From the NCBI GenBank assembly GCA_002781745.1, contig PFFW01000093.1, forward strand, positions 4,435-68,434: a DNA stretch of 64,000 nucleotides, in the 5' to 3' direction. The stretch comes from Rhodospirillales bacterium CG15_BIG_FIL_POST_REV_8_21_14_020_66_15. Its GTDB lineage: Bacteria > Pseudomonadota > Alphaproteobacteria > Rhodospirillales > Casp-alpha2. A program made the translations under genes and the position numbers. Numbering within the stretch: the first letter of the stretch is position 1; each line of letters begins with the position of its first letter. The notes under the pieces are model-generated. The model did not search any database. It had not been told where the DNA came from and saw only the letters and a list, made by a program, of their open reading frames with translations. Positions 16,855-27,748 of this stretch are shown here, piece by piece.

Positions 16855-17468
16855 CCGCTCCCGCCGACACCATCGCCCCGCTGCGCGACTTCGTCGTCGC
16901 CATGACCCATCTGGTTTCGCGCACCGACGACGAGGACACGCTGATCGCCGAGGGACGCAAGCTCCTGGAAATCCTCGTCTCGCGCGACGACTGGCTGCCC
17001 GAGGCCTATACCAGGCCGCATCCCGAGTACTATCAGCAGTACCTGCTGCATGCGGATCCGCTGGAACGCTTCTCGGTCGTCAGCTTCGTCTGGGGCCCGG
17101 GCCAGAAGACGCCCGTCCACGACCACACGGTCTGGGGCTTGATCGGCATGCTGCGGGGGGCGGAGAAGGAAGTCCGTTTCGAACGCGACGCCGGCGGAAA
17201 GCTGGTCCAGGCCGGGGCCGAGGCGGAACTGCGGCCCGGCCAGGTCGAGGCCGTGTCGCCCACCATCGGCGATATCCACGTGGTCGCCAATTCCTTCGCC
17301 GACAAGCCGTCGATCAGCATCCACGTCTACGGCGCCAACATCGGCGCCGTCGCCCGCCACGTATTCAAGCCGGACACGGGCGAAGTGAAGCCTTTCGTCT
17401 CCGGCTATTCGTCGACCGCCGTGCCCAACCTGTGGGACCGCTCGGCGGCCGTGCGGGCGACGCTGTAA
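16851..17468 (+). CDS. thiol dioxygenase-type cupin (cysteine / 3-mercaptopropionate dioxygenase family)
   Basis: A 205-residue single-domain cupin. The first cupin motif, FVWGPGQKTPVHDHTVWGLI, supplies two iron-ligand histidines (HDH), and SPTIGDIHVVAN supplies the third. This combination and length match the bacterial thiol dioxygenases that use mononuclear iron to turn cysteine or 3-mercaptopropionate into the sulfinic acid; the HDHTVWG form resembles the 3-mercaptopropionate-preferring branch. It overlaps the IclR gene by four bases. With the CoA-transferase it suggests the route thiol acid to sulfinate to sulfinyl-CoA. The desulfinase that would complete that route is not in the window. 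Confidence 0.78.
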   Translation: MTAPADTIAPLRDFVVAMTHLVSRTDDEDTLIAEGRKLLEILVSRDDWLPEAYTRPHPEYYQQYLLHADPLERFSVVSFVWGPGQKTPVHDHTVWGLIGMLRGAEKEVRFERDAGGKLVQAGAEAELRPGQVEAVSPTIGDIHVVANSFADKPSISIHVYGANIGAVARHVFKPDTGEVKPFVSGYSSTAVPNLWDRSAAVRATL

Positions 17469-17478
17469 AGCCCTCGCC

Positions 17479-20265
<2,787 letters not shown>

Positions 20266-20479
20266 CTCGGCTCCTTTGCCTGGCGGCAGCGTCTCCAGTT
20301 TCCCGATCATCGCGCGGGGGCGGGGCCATTGGCCAGGGGAACCTGTCCGTGAACTTGGTGTCGCCCGCCCCGCGCAATGTCTGCTATCAGCCACTCTCCG
20401 GTTTGGCAAACCCTGATCGGGGGCGTCTGTTTTTGCAGGTATCGCGCCGTAGGCGACCAGAAACGAATAGGATCACGAC

Positions 20480-21223
20480 ATGACCGACCACCTGATCATC
20501 ACCACGACCGCCGGCGCCACCGAGATCACCCTGAACCGGGCCGATCGGGCCAACGCCCTCGGCCCGGGACTGGTCGAGGGTCTGCTGGGCGCCGTCGACG
20601 CGGCAACGTGGGACGGCACGCGGCTCCTGGTTCTCAGGGGCGAGGGCAAGAGCTTCTGTTCCGGCTTCGACCTTTCGGACCTGGAGGACGTTTCCGACGG
20701 CGATCTGGTGCACCGCCTGATCCGTATCGAGACCCTGTTGCAGGCCGTCTACCATGCGCCGTTCCCGACCCTGGCGCTCGCCCACGGGCGGGTGTTCGGC
20801 GCCGGCGCCGACCTGTTCTGCGCCTGCAGCCGCCGCATCGCCGCTCCCGGGACGGCGTTCCGCATGCCGGGCCTGGGTTTCGGGATCGTGCTCGGCACCC
20901 GGCGGCTCCAGGTCCGTGTCGGCGAGGACCAGGCGCGGCGCATCCAGAACTCGGGCCTGACCTTCGGCGCGGCGGAGGCGCTCGACCTGGGCTTCGCGAC
21001 GGAGATCGCGGAACCCGCCGCCTGGCCCGCCTTGATCGACGCGGAACGGGCGGCCGCCCACACCCTGACACCCCAGGCCACGGCGGACCTGTTCCGCGTG
21101 ACCGCGACGGACACCCGCGACGCCGACATGGCCGACATCGCCCGTACGGCTTCGGTTCCCGGGCTCAGGGCGCGGATCGCGGCCTACCGGGAACAGGCCC
21201 TGAAGGCGGCCGGGAAGAAATAA
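20480..21223 (+). CDS. enoyl-CoA hydratase/isomerase (crotonase) family protein
   Basis: A 247-residue crotonase-fold protein. The oxyanion-hole regions are visible (GEGKSFCSGFDLSDLE and AHGRVFGAGADLFCAC), but the two glutamates that hydrate the double bond in true enoyl-CoA hydratases are not at their usual places: the second region reads FRMPGLGFGIVLGTRRL without the PE pair. It may therefore be an isomerase, a hydrolase or another acyl-CoA enzyme. It is a single gene divergent from ppc across a ~200-bp spacer and does not belong to a visible pathway. Confidence 0.8.
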   Translation: MTDHLIITTTAGATEITLNRADRANALGPGLVEGLLGAVDAATWDGTRLLVLRGEGKSFCSGFDLSDLEDVSDGDLVHRLIRIETLLQAVYHAPFPTLALAHGRVFGAGADLFCACSRRIAAPGTAFRMPGLGFGIVLGTRRLQVRVGEDQARRIQNSGLTFGAAEALDLGFATEIAEPAAWPALIDAERAAAHTLTPQATADLFRVTATDTRDADMADIARTASVPGLRARIAAYREQALKAAGKK

Positions 21224-21245
21224 ACCGGGCCGTGCGGCCGGCCAG

Positions 21246-21259
21246 GTGATCTGGATCAA
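21246..21259 (+). promoter_or_regulatory. CRP/FNR-type box before DUF6455 gene
   Basis: GTGATCTGGATCAA is a near-perfect dyad of the FNR/Anr type (consensus TTGAT-N4-ATCAA, one mismatch in the left half). Its centre is ~65 bases before the ATG at 21318, suited to a class II activated promoter. Confidence 0.55.
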
Positions 21260-21317
21260 TGTCGGGACCGTTGTCGGTGGTAAAAATGATGCCGATAGAC
21301 ACTGACGGAGTATCGTT

Positions 21318-21569
21318 ATGTATCAGATGTTCCCGTCCGGTGAGGCTCCGCAGTCGCCCCTGATGCGTGAGGCCATGAAGGTGCATGGTGTCGACGGTGC
21401 CGACGTGCCGGATGGGCTTTTGCGCCTTGCCAATGCGCGCTGCCTCAAGTGCCAGGACGCCGATGCCTGCTTCGCCTGGCTCACCGGCAAGAGCGACGCC
21501 GGCGCCTACCGCTGGTTCTGCCCCAACGCCAAGCTGTTCGACGGTCTGCCGAAGACGCAGAAGCACTGA
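21318..21569 (+). CDS. DUF6455 family small protein
   Basis: An 83-residue cytoplasmic protein with the DUF6455 pattern: RCLKCQDADACFAWL, then FCPNAKLF, giving four cysteines able to bind a metal or iron-sulfur cluster. The family is mostly alphaproteobacterial and has no firm function. It is monocistronic behind an FNR-like box, which suggests induction when oxygen is low. The start ATG is supported by GGAG seven to ten bases upstream. Confidence 0.75.
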   Translation: MYQMFPSGEAPQSPLMREAMKVHGVDGADVPDGLLRLANARCLKCQDADACFAWLTGKSDAGAYRWFCPNAKLFDGLPKTQKH

Positions 21570-21662
21570 CGGCGGCGGCAGGAGATCCGGTCGGACGCGA
21601 CGAACTCGTGGAACGGGCTCGACAAGTCGATTAATTTGTGGCCTTGAGTGAGCCATCGACGG

Positions 21663-21679
21663 CCTTCGGTTGCCGAAGG
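21663..21679. other. perfect small hairpin
   Basis: CCTTCGG, loop TTG, CCGAAGG. It lies between the DUF6455 gene and the GNAT-C39 gene. No T tract follows on either strand, so it is not a standard terminator; it may be an RNA processing or stabilising element. Confidence 0.3.
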
Positions 21680-21789
21680 TGAAGCGGGCTCGGATTCGGA
21701 TGGTCGCAAAGGCGCAACGCAATTCCACAAGCCGGCAGCCCGTACTCCCCCGGGGAGGCGGGCCCGGGGACCGTCCGGGGGCGGGCGCG

Positions 21790-22896
21790 GTGATTCGTGC
21801 CGCCACCCTGGAGGACGTCCCCGCTCTTGCCGACCTGGAACAGGAATGCTTCGAGACCGACCGGCTGTCGCTGCGCAGCTTTCGCCACCTCCTGACCCGG
21901 GGGAACGCGTCCCTCATCGTGGACGAGGCGGAAAAGGGCGCGATCGCCGGCTACAGCCTGGTCCTGTTCCACCGCAATACCTCCATGGCGCGGCTCTATT
22001 CCCTTGCCGTGTTGCCGCGCTGGCGCAAGGGCGGCATCGCGCGCGCGCTGTTGGAGGCGTCGGAAAAGATCGCCCTCGAAGCCGGCACGGTGACGATGCG
22101 GCTTGAGGTGCGCCGCGACAACGCGCGGGCCATCGCGTTCTACGAGCGGGCCGGCTACCGGCAGTTTTCGACCTATCCCGACTACTACGAGGATCATGTC
22201 GACGCGGTTCGCATGGAAAAGGCGCTCGCGCCCCATCTTTCCGCCGAGGACACCCCCGTTCCCTATTACGCCCAGACGCTGGAGTTCACCTGCGGCCCGG
22301 CCTGCCTGATGATGGCGATGAAGGCGCAGGAGCCCGGCCTCGTCCTCGACCGGGCGTTCGAATTGCGGCTGTGGCGGGAATCGACCACCATCTACATGAC
22401 TTCCGGCCATGGCGGATGCGGCCCGTTCGGCCTGGCGTTGTCCGCCTGGAAGCGGGGCTTCGCAGTCGACCTGTTCGTCAGCGAGGACGAGGCCCTGTTC
22501 GTCGACAGCGTGCGCAGCGAGGAGAAGAAGGAGGTGATTCGCCTGGTTCAGGCCGATTTCCTGGCGGAGATCGCGAAAACCGGCATTCGCGTCCGCCACG
22601 CGCCGCCGACCCTGGCCCAACTGCGCCGGCGCTTCGAGAAGGGCTGGATTCCCGTCGTCCTGGTCAGCGCGTACCGGCTGACAGGCTACAAGGCGCCGCA
22701 CTGGATGGCGATCACCGGGTTCGACGACCGCTTCGTCTATGTCCACGAGCCCTATGTCGACGTGGAGGAGGGGGAAACCGAAACCGTGTGCTTCGGGATT
22801 CCCATCCGCCTTGGGGAATTCGACCGCATGATGCGTTACGGCGGGTCCAAGCAGTTTGCGGTGGTCGTCGTGGGACCGAAAAGAGAGAACGCCTGA
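21790..22896 (+). CDS. GNAT acetyltransferase fused to C39-like peptidase
   Basis: About 368 residues. Residues ~1-150 form a GNAT N-acetyltransferase (RAATLEDVPALADLE; acetyl-CoA loop around LYSLAVLPRWRKGGIARALL; RRDNARAIAFYERAGY), close to the RimI type. Residues ~160-368 form a papain-like C39-family peptidase (YAQTLEFTCGPACLMMAM with the catalytic cysteine, and PHWMAITGFDDRFVYVHEP with the histidine). The GTG at 21790 is preferred because upstream codons in frame are arginine-rich and begin in a hairpin, but the start is uncertain. It overlaps the ATP-grasp ligase gene by one base group (TGATG). The pairing suggests a peptide or amide-forming and trimming system for an unknown substrate. 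Confidence 0.8.
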   Translation: MIRAATLEDVPALADLEQECFETDRLSLRSFRHLLTRGNASLIVDEAEKGAIAGYSLVLFHRNTSMARLYSLAVLPRWRKGGIARALLEASEKIALEAGTVTMRLEVRRDNARAIAFYERAGYRQFSTYPDYYEDHVDAVRMEKALAPHLSAEDTPVPYYAQTLEFTCGPACLMMAMKAQEPGLVLDRAFELRLWRESTTIYMTSGHGGCGPFGLALSAWKRGFAVDLFVSEDEALFVDSVRSEEKKEVIRLVQADFLAEIAKTGIRVRHAPPTLAQLRRRFEKGWIPVVLVSAYRLTGYKAPHWMAITGFDDRFVYVHEPYVDVEEGETETVCFGIPIRLGEFDRMMRYGGSKQFAVVVVGPKRENA

Positions 22897-24380
22897 TGGC
22901 CCGCAGCGTCATCGTCGTCGACCGGTTGTCGGACTGGCAGTGGAGCCAGGAAGGCCTGACCATCCAGACGGTCGACGCCTTCATCGCCGAAAAGCGCGCC
23001 CGCAACAAGCGACCGCTCCGCGTCATCAACCTGTGCCGGCGCTACGGTTACCTGACCGCCGGGTACTATTGCTCGCTGTTGTCCGAATCCCGCGGCGACC
23101 TGCCCATGCCCACGGTGGTCGACATCATCGACCTGGCAAAGCAAGGCTCCTACGCCTATGCGGTGCCTGACCTGGAACGCATCCTGCAAAGCACCATGAA
23201 GCGGCTGGCCAGTCCGCCCACGGCGGATTTCGTCCTGCACGTGTTCTTCGGGCGCCCGGACGACGTGCGGTTCCGGCGTCTCGCCGCGGAGGTGTTCGAC
23301 GCCTTCCGCTATCCCGTCCTGGAAATCCACATCCGCCGCGAAAAGAGGTGGCGGATCCGCGCGATCCGCCCATCCGGCATCAACAAGGTAAAGGAGACCC
23401 TGGCGCCCGTGTTCGAGGCGGCGCTCCGCGCCTACGTCCGCGTGCCCCGATCGGCGCGCAAGACCCGTCCCTCGGCGCTTTACGAACTGGCGGTACTGGT
23501 CGACCCCAACGAGAAGCTGCCGCCGTCGGACGAGTCGGCCTTGCGGCGCCTGGTCAGGGCAGGAGCCGAGCGGCGGGTCGAGGTCGAGATCGTCACCGCC
23601 AAGGACCTGCAACGCATTCCCGAGTTCGATGCGCTGTTCATCCGCGAGACGACGGCCCTCGATCACCATACCTTCCGCTTCTCCCGCAAGGCGGAGGTCG
23701 AGGGCATTCCCGTCATCGATGATCCACGCTCCATCATGCGCTGTACCAACAAGGTCTACCTGGCGGAGGCGCTGAAGGCGGCCAACGTCCCGACCCCCGC
23801 GACCGAGCTTCTCAACCGCGCCACCTTCGACGACGAGCGGCTGGCCGAGGTCGAGGCCGCGCTGGGCTATCCGGTGGTCCTGAAGATCCCCGACGGCTCG
23901 TTCTCCCGCGGGGTGGAGAAGGCGGAGAACCGCAAGCAGTTCCTTGGATTCGCGGACAGGTTGTTCGAACGATCGCGCGTCATCCTGGCCCAGGAATACA
24001 TGTACACGCCGTTCGACTGGCGCATCGGGCTGATCGGCGGCGAGCCGCTGTTCGCCTGTCAGTATTTCATGTCGCGCGCCCATTGGCAGATCTACCGCCA
24101 CGCCGACAGCGGCAAGACCGTCGGCGGCGCCTGGGAGACCCTGCCCGTCGACGCGGCCCCGCCGGCGGTGGTGGAGACCGCGCGTCGCGCCGCGGGCCTG
24201 ATCGGCGACGGGCTCTACGGCGTGGACCTGAAGGAGACGGAGAACGGCGTGTTCGTCATCGAAGTCAACGACAACCCCAACATCGACGCCGGGGTCGAGG
24301 ACAAGGTGCTGAAGGGCGCCCTCTATGGTCGCGTGATCGACGAATTCATCCGCCGCATCGACAAGGCGCGGAGCGGGTGA
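22896..24380 (+). CDS. RimK-type ATP-grasp ligase with N-terminal RLAN domain
   Basis: A 494-residue protein. The first ~190 residues match the RLAN region found only ahead of some RimK-like ATP-grasps (INLCRRYGYLTAGYYCSLLS). The rest is the ATP-grasp fold: pre-grasp part, NKVYLAEALKAANVPTPAT, VVLKIPDGSFSRGVEK (ATP-binding lysine and glycine loop), and metal ligands in GVDLKETENGVFVIEVNDNPN. These enzymes join an amino acid, typically glutamate, to a carboxylate of a protein or small molecule. Overlap with the GNAT-C39 gene argues that the two act together. The substrate is unknown. Confidence 0.88.
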   Translation: MARSVIVVDRLSDWQWSQEGLTIQTVDAFIAEKRARNKRPLRVINLCRRYGYLTAGYYCSLLSESRGDLPMPTVVDIIDLAKQGSYAYAVPDLERILQSTMKRLASPPTADFVLHVFFGRPDDVRFRRLAAEVFDAFRYPVLEIHIRREKRWRIRAIRPSGINKVKETLAPVFEAALRAYVRVPRSARKTRPSALYELAVLVDPNEKLPPSDESALRRLVRAGAERRVEVEIVTAKDLQRIPEFDALFIRETTALDHHTFRFSRKAEVEGIPVIDDPRSIMRCTNKVYLAEALKAANVPTPATELLNRATFDDERLAEVEAALGYPVVLKIPDGSFSRGVEKAENRKQFLGFADRLFERSRVILAQEYMYTPFDWRIGLIGGEPLFACQYFMSRAHWQIYRHADSGKTVGGAWETLPVDAAPPAVVETARRAAGLIGDGLYGVDLKETENGVFVIEVNDNPNIDAGVEDKVLKGALYGRVIDEFIRRIDKARSG

Positions 24381-24733
24381 ACCCGCGGCCGAGCTTTCCG
24401 GTGCACGACCGGCCGCGCAAGTTCTGCATTCGGGTCCGGTCAAGGGAAGGAAACCGTCAGGGCGGGGACAGGCCGTTGCCGATCGGCGATTCGCGAGCCG
24501 TGATCAAATTTCGAAGAGTCGTCGCCGGAACTTGACCCAGGTCAAGGAAGCGGAAGACGGGAACGCGCTTTTCTGACGGATATTCGAAATCGGCATTGCC
24601 GGTCTGTCGGCGAGGAACGATCAAGAAGCTTCGCCAAGTATGCCGCGGCATCGGTGCCGCCATATTCGGTCGATCCGCCGGGCCCGGCCCGGCACCGTGC
24701 GGTCGGCACAGCAAGATGCATTGGAGTGCAGAT
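24381..24733. other. 353-bp gene-free spacer at left border of cytochrome island
   Basis: No credible coding region was found here. It separates the GC-rich ATP-grasp gene from the first island cytochrome and contains one FNR-like box (24532-24545). Base composition looks less GC-rich than to the left. No direct repeats, tRNA end or integrase remnant marking an insertion site could be seen. Confidence 0.6.
24532..24545 (+). promoter_or_regulatory. CRP/FNR-type box upstream of diheme cytochrome gene
   Basis: TTGACCCAGGTCAA is a perfect dyad, TTGAC-N4-GTCAA, of the Dnr/Anr/FNR type. It lies ~195 bases before the ATG at 24734, implying a ~150-base leader if it acts at -41. Confidence 0.6.
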
Positions 24734-25534
24734 ATGGATCCATCCATTAAAGCGGGAACGGTCGGGTTCCTCCTGGCGATCTCCGTCGCGGCATCCGCCG
24801 CCCGGGCGGCGGATGTCGATTTGGGCAGATATTCCGATTTCACGCCCTATCAGGAACGCTGGCTGAAGGAGGAACCCGCGCAGGCGTCGCCGGATTGGCT
24901 GATTTCCTACGGCGGGCGCCTGTACGACAAATGGTTTGCTCTCCTGGGCCAATGGGTGCCGAAATCGACCCACCCGTCCTACCCCGAAACCGGCAAGCAA
25001 AAGGGGCCGGACACCTGGCGCTGCAAGGAGTGCCACGGCTGGGATTACCTGGGGAAGGACGGTGTTTACGGGAAACCGGGGGCGAGCCATTTCACGGGCA
25101 TCAAGGGGATTCAGGGATACCGCGGCAAGGATCCCAGGGCGGTCGTGAAAATCCTGAGGGACGCGACGCATCAATACGATCAGCGGATCATACCGAAATT
25201 CGCCGCCGAACGTCTGGCCCTGTTCGTGACCCAGGGTCAGTTCGACGTCACCCGCTTCATCAATGGCAAGAAAGTGAAGGGTGATCCTGCGAAAGGCATC
25301 AACGCGTTCCAGAACCAATGCGCGGTCTGTCACGGCTATGATGGGAAATCCATCAACTTCGGCAGCCCGACAAAACCGCAATTCCTCGGAGCGGTGGCGG
25401 TGAACAATCCCTGGGAAGCCTTTCACAAGGCGCGGAACGGCCATCCCGGAGCGATCATGCCTTCCTTGCGATGGGCGCCGCTCGAGTCGATCGCCGATAT
25501 TCTTTCCTATGCCCAGACCCTGCCGGTCGAATGA
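24734..25534 (+). CDS. periplasmic diheme c-type cytochrome
   Basis: A 266-residue exported protein with a signal peptide (MDPSIKAGTVGFLLAISVAA, cleavage after ARA). Two heme c motifs, CKECH (residue ~98) and CAVCH (residue ~195), lie in two cytochrome c domains; a methionine for the second heme is available in GAIMPSLRW. The ATG at 24734 has GGAG seven bases upstream; longer in-frame readings lack a signal peptide at the N-terminus. It is the first cytochrome of the island and stands behind an FNR-like box. It is related to thiosulfate-dehydrogenase- or c4-like diheme proteins only loosely; its partner is unknown. Confidence 0.85.
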   Translation: MDPSIKAGTVGFLLAISVAASAARAADVDLGRYSDFTPYQERWLKEEPAQASPDWLISYGGRLYDKWFALLGQWVPKSTHPSYPETGKQKGPDTWRCKECHGWDYLGKDGVYGKPGASHFTGIKGIQGYRGKDPRAVVKILRDATHQYDQRIIPKFAAERLALFVTQGQFDVTRFINGKKVKGDPAKGINAFQNQCAVCHGYDGKSINFGSPTKPQFLGAVAVNNPWEAFHKARNGHPGAIMPSLRWAPLESIADILSYAQTLPVE

Positions 25535-25589
25535 CCCCGGCCACGTGCCGTGCGCGGTTGGGCACGATGCGGAAAAAGCACCTTGGGCC

Positions 25590-25603
25590 TTGACCTACAT
25601 CAA
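25590..25603 (+). promoter_or_regulatory. CRP/FNR-type box upstream of hemA
   Basis: TTGACCTACATCAA fits TTGAY-N4-ATCAA. Its centre is ~122 bases before the hemA ATG at 25719, so a -41 placement would give an ~80-base leader. FNR-type control of heme synthesis genes is well known in alphaproteobacteria. Confidence 0.6.
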
Positions 25604-25718
25604 GGTGGGGGAAGGTGCGGCCATTATATTTTCCGACCAAATCCGGGCGGGCGGCCGCGGCGTGTCGGTTGTGGCGGGGCAACGGGTGGAACAGCTTCGA
25701 TCGTGATCGGGGGCGAAA

Positions 25719-26933
25719 ATGAACTACGAAGCGTTCTTCAGGAAATCCGTGGGCCGAATCAAGGGTGAAGGCCGCTACCGGGTGTTCGCCGACCTTCAAC
25801 GTCATGCCGGAAACTATCCCCATGCGACGAACCGGCGCGGGGGAACGGCCGAGGAGGTCGTGGTCTGGTGCTCCAACGACTATCTGGGCATGAGCCAGAG
25901 CCCCGTTGTGCTGGATGCCTTGACCGAGGCCGCGAAAACCTTCGGGTGTGGCTCCGGGGGCACGCGGAACATCGCGGGGACGACGCATCTGCACGTGGTG
26001 CTGGAACGGGAATTGGCGGCGTTGCACGGCAAGGAAGCGGCGCTTTTATTCACATCCGGCTATGTTTCCAACGACGCAGGCATATCGACCATCGCCAATC
26101 TTCTGCCCGATTGCGTCATCTTTTCGGATGCCTGGAATCATGCCTCGATGATCGCGGGGATCCGGAACAGCCGGTGCGAAAAGCGGATCTACGACCATTG
26201 CGACCTCGGGCACCTGGAACGCCTGCTGAAGGCCACCCCCGCCGACCGGCCGAAATTGATCGTCTTCGAGTCCGTATATTCCATGGACGGAGACGTCTCG
26301 CCGATCGCGGGCATCTGCGACCTGGCCGACAAATACAATGCCATGACCTATATCGACGAAGTGCATGCAGTGGGATTGTATGGCCGGAACGGCGGTGGGA
26401 TATCCGAGCGCGAAGGCATCGCGCACCGCCTTACGGTGATCGAGGGAACCCTTGCCAAGGGGTTCGGTCTCAGCGGCGGATATATCGCCGGCTCCGCGGC
26501 GCTGATCGATGCCGTGCGGTCCAACGCGCCCGGTTTCATCTTTACGACCACCCTGCCGCCGCCGATCGTCGGCGCCGCCATTGCTTCCGTTCGCCATGTC
26601 CGCGAACACAACGACCTGCGGGTCAGGCATCAGGAACGCGCCAATAAGCTCAAACAGATGCTGAGGGATGCCGGGCTCCCGCTTATGGAGGACTCCGTGA
26701 CCCATGTCGTCCCGGTCCTGGTCGGGGATCCGGTGCTGTGCAAAAGGGCGACGGACATGTTGCTCGCGGACTTCAATATCTATATCCAGCCGATCAACTA
26801 TCCGACGGTTCCGAAAGGGACGGAAAGGCTGCGGATCACGCCCACGCCGTTGCATGCGGACCCGTTGATGAACGATCTGGTTGACGCCCTGTGCCAGGTG
26901 TGGGGGACACTCAGATTGCGCAACGCGGCCTAG
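25719..26933 (+). CDS. hemA: 5-aminolevulinate synthase
   Basis: A 404-residue pyridoxal-phosphate enzyme that condenses glycine and succinyl-CoA to 5-aminolevulinate, the first step of heme synthesis in alphaproteobacteria (Shemin path). Family markers are [53 protein letters not shown], and the PLP lysine in [19 protein letters not shown]. The N-terminus [11 protein letters not shown] is typical. It stands inside the cytochrome island behind an FNR-like box rather than beside other heme genes, so it may be a second, dedicated copy that supports heavy heme demand; whether the genome has another copy cannot be seen. Confidence 0.96.
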   Translation: MNYEAFFRKSVGRIKGEGRYRVFADLQRHAGNYPHATNRRGGTAEEVVVWCSNDYLGMSQSPVVLDALTEAAKTFGCGSGGTRNIAGTTHLHVVLERELAALHGKEAALLFTSGYVSNDAGISTIANLLPDCVIFSDAWNHASMIAGIRNSRCEKRIYDHCDLGHLERLLKATPADRPKLIVFESVYSMDGDVSPIAGICDLADKYNAMTYIDEVHAVGLYGRNGGGISEREGIAHRLTVIEGTLAKGFGLSGGYIAGSAALIDAVRSNAPGFIFTTTLPPPIVGAAIASVRHVREHNDLRVRHQERANKLKQMLRDAGLPLMEDSVTHVVPVLVGDPVLCKRATDMLLADFNIYIQPINYPTVPKGTERLRITPTPLHADPLMNDLVDALCQVWGTLRLRNAA

Positions 26934-27097
26934 TAATCACGTAATCATGGCGGTGTTCAGGAACTCCATGCGACGGTAAAACTCACCGGGAATCCGGGCG
27001 GGAATAGTCCGGGAGGACGTTCGCTCATCGGAATGCCGACCATGAAGGGGGATATGGGATCCGATAAATAACGGTAACATAAACAAAGAGGTCCGTG

Positions 27098-27138
27098 CGA
27101 ATGTCACGTTCGGGCGGAACGGCCAGGAGTAACATTCG
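27098..27138. repeat. nested inverted repeats before cytochrome c gene
   Basis: Outer arms CGAATGT (27098-27104) and ACATTCG (27132-27138) enclose inner arms GTTC (27108-27111) and GAAC (27117-27120). They lie ~60-100 bases before the ATG at 27200 and could be a regulator site or a leader hairpin. No matching regulator can be named. Confidence 0.35.
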
Positions 27139-27199
27139 AGAGTGTCAATTGGCGAAGAATGTCCGGAACGTACCGGCATAGAGAAACGGAGTGAATTTC

Positions 27200-27580
27200 A
27201 TGAATAGACTTCTCTGCAACCTTCTCGCAGGCGTTTTCATCGTCGCCGTATCCACGGCGGCTGCGCAAGCCGGCGACGCCGCCAAGGGCGAAAAAGTGTT
27301 CAACAAGTGCAAAGCATGCCACACCGCCGAAAAGGGCGGCAAAAACAAGGTGGGCCCGAACCTGCACGGCGTTGTCGGCCGCAAGGCGGGCGGCGTTGAC
27401 GGGTTCAAGTATTCCAGCGCCATGACGGCGTCCGGCCTGACCTGGGATGAAGCGACGCTGGACAAATACCTGGAGAAGCCGAAGGACGTGGTGCCGAAGA
27501 CCAAGATGTCCTTCCCCGGCTTGAAAAAGGCCGACGAACGCGCGGATGTCATCGCCTTTCTGAAGCAGAGCGGCAAGTAG
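27200..27580 (+). CDS. class I monoheme cytochrome c (c2/c550 type)
   Basis: A 126-residue soluble cytochrome with a signal peptide ([17 protein letters not shown], cleavage after AQA). The heme site is [19 protein letters not shown] is the classic Class I sequence, and the axial methionine is in [14 protein letters not shown] lies eight bases ahead of the ATG at 27200; an in-frame GTG at 27191 overlaps that ribosome site. It is monocistronic, closed by a strong terminator, and probably shuttles electrons in the periplasm between membrane complexes and the island cytochromes. Confidence 0.95.
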   Translation: MNRLLCNLLAGVFIVAVSTAAAQAGDAAKGEKVFNKCKACHTAEKGGKNKVGPNLHGVVGRKAGGVDGFKYSSAMTASGLTWDEATLDKYLEKPKDVVPKTKMSFPGLKKADERADVIAFLKQSGK

Positions 27581-27603
27581 CCTTCCCCACTCTTGCAAAC
27601 GGG

Positions 27604-27635
27604 AAAGCCTGGCCCCTTCGGGGCCAGGCTTTTTT
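27604..27635 (+). terminator. rho-independent terminator after cytochrome c gene
   Basis: AAGCCTGGCCCC (27605-27616) pairs with GGGGCCAGGCTT (27620-27631) around a TTC loop, and the right arm runs into TTTTTT (27630-27635). It lies ~25 bases after the cytochrome c stop codon. Confidence 0.9.
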
Positions 27636-27748
27636 GTATGGATCGCCGCTGGGAAAATCCGTGCCCGGAAGATAATGTGTAGCCAATTACCCGGCAGGGA
27701 ATTCGGAGCATGCCGTGATGTTCCGTATCTTGGTGAGCGCGGTCCGAT

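Noticed and set aside
20266-20409. N-terminal extension of PEP carboxylase
   Set aside because: Non-homologous residues; AAAGGAG directly precedes the ATG at 20265.
24381-24733. Integration site or mobile-element end at the island border
   Set aside because: No tRNA gene, integrase, transposase or direct repeat could be seen; horizontal origin rests only on gene content.
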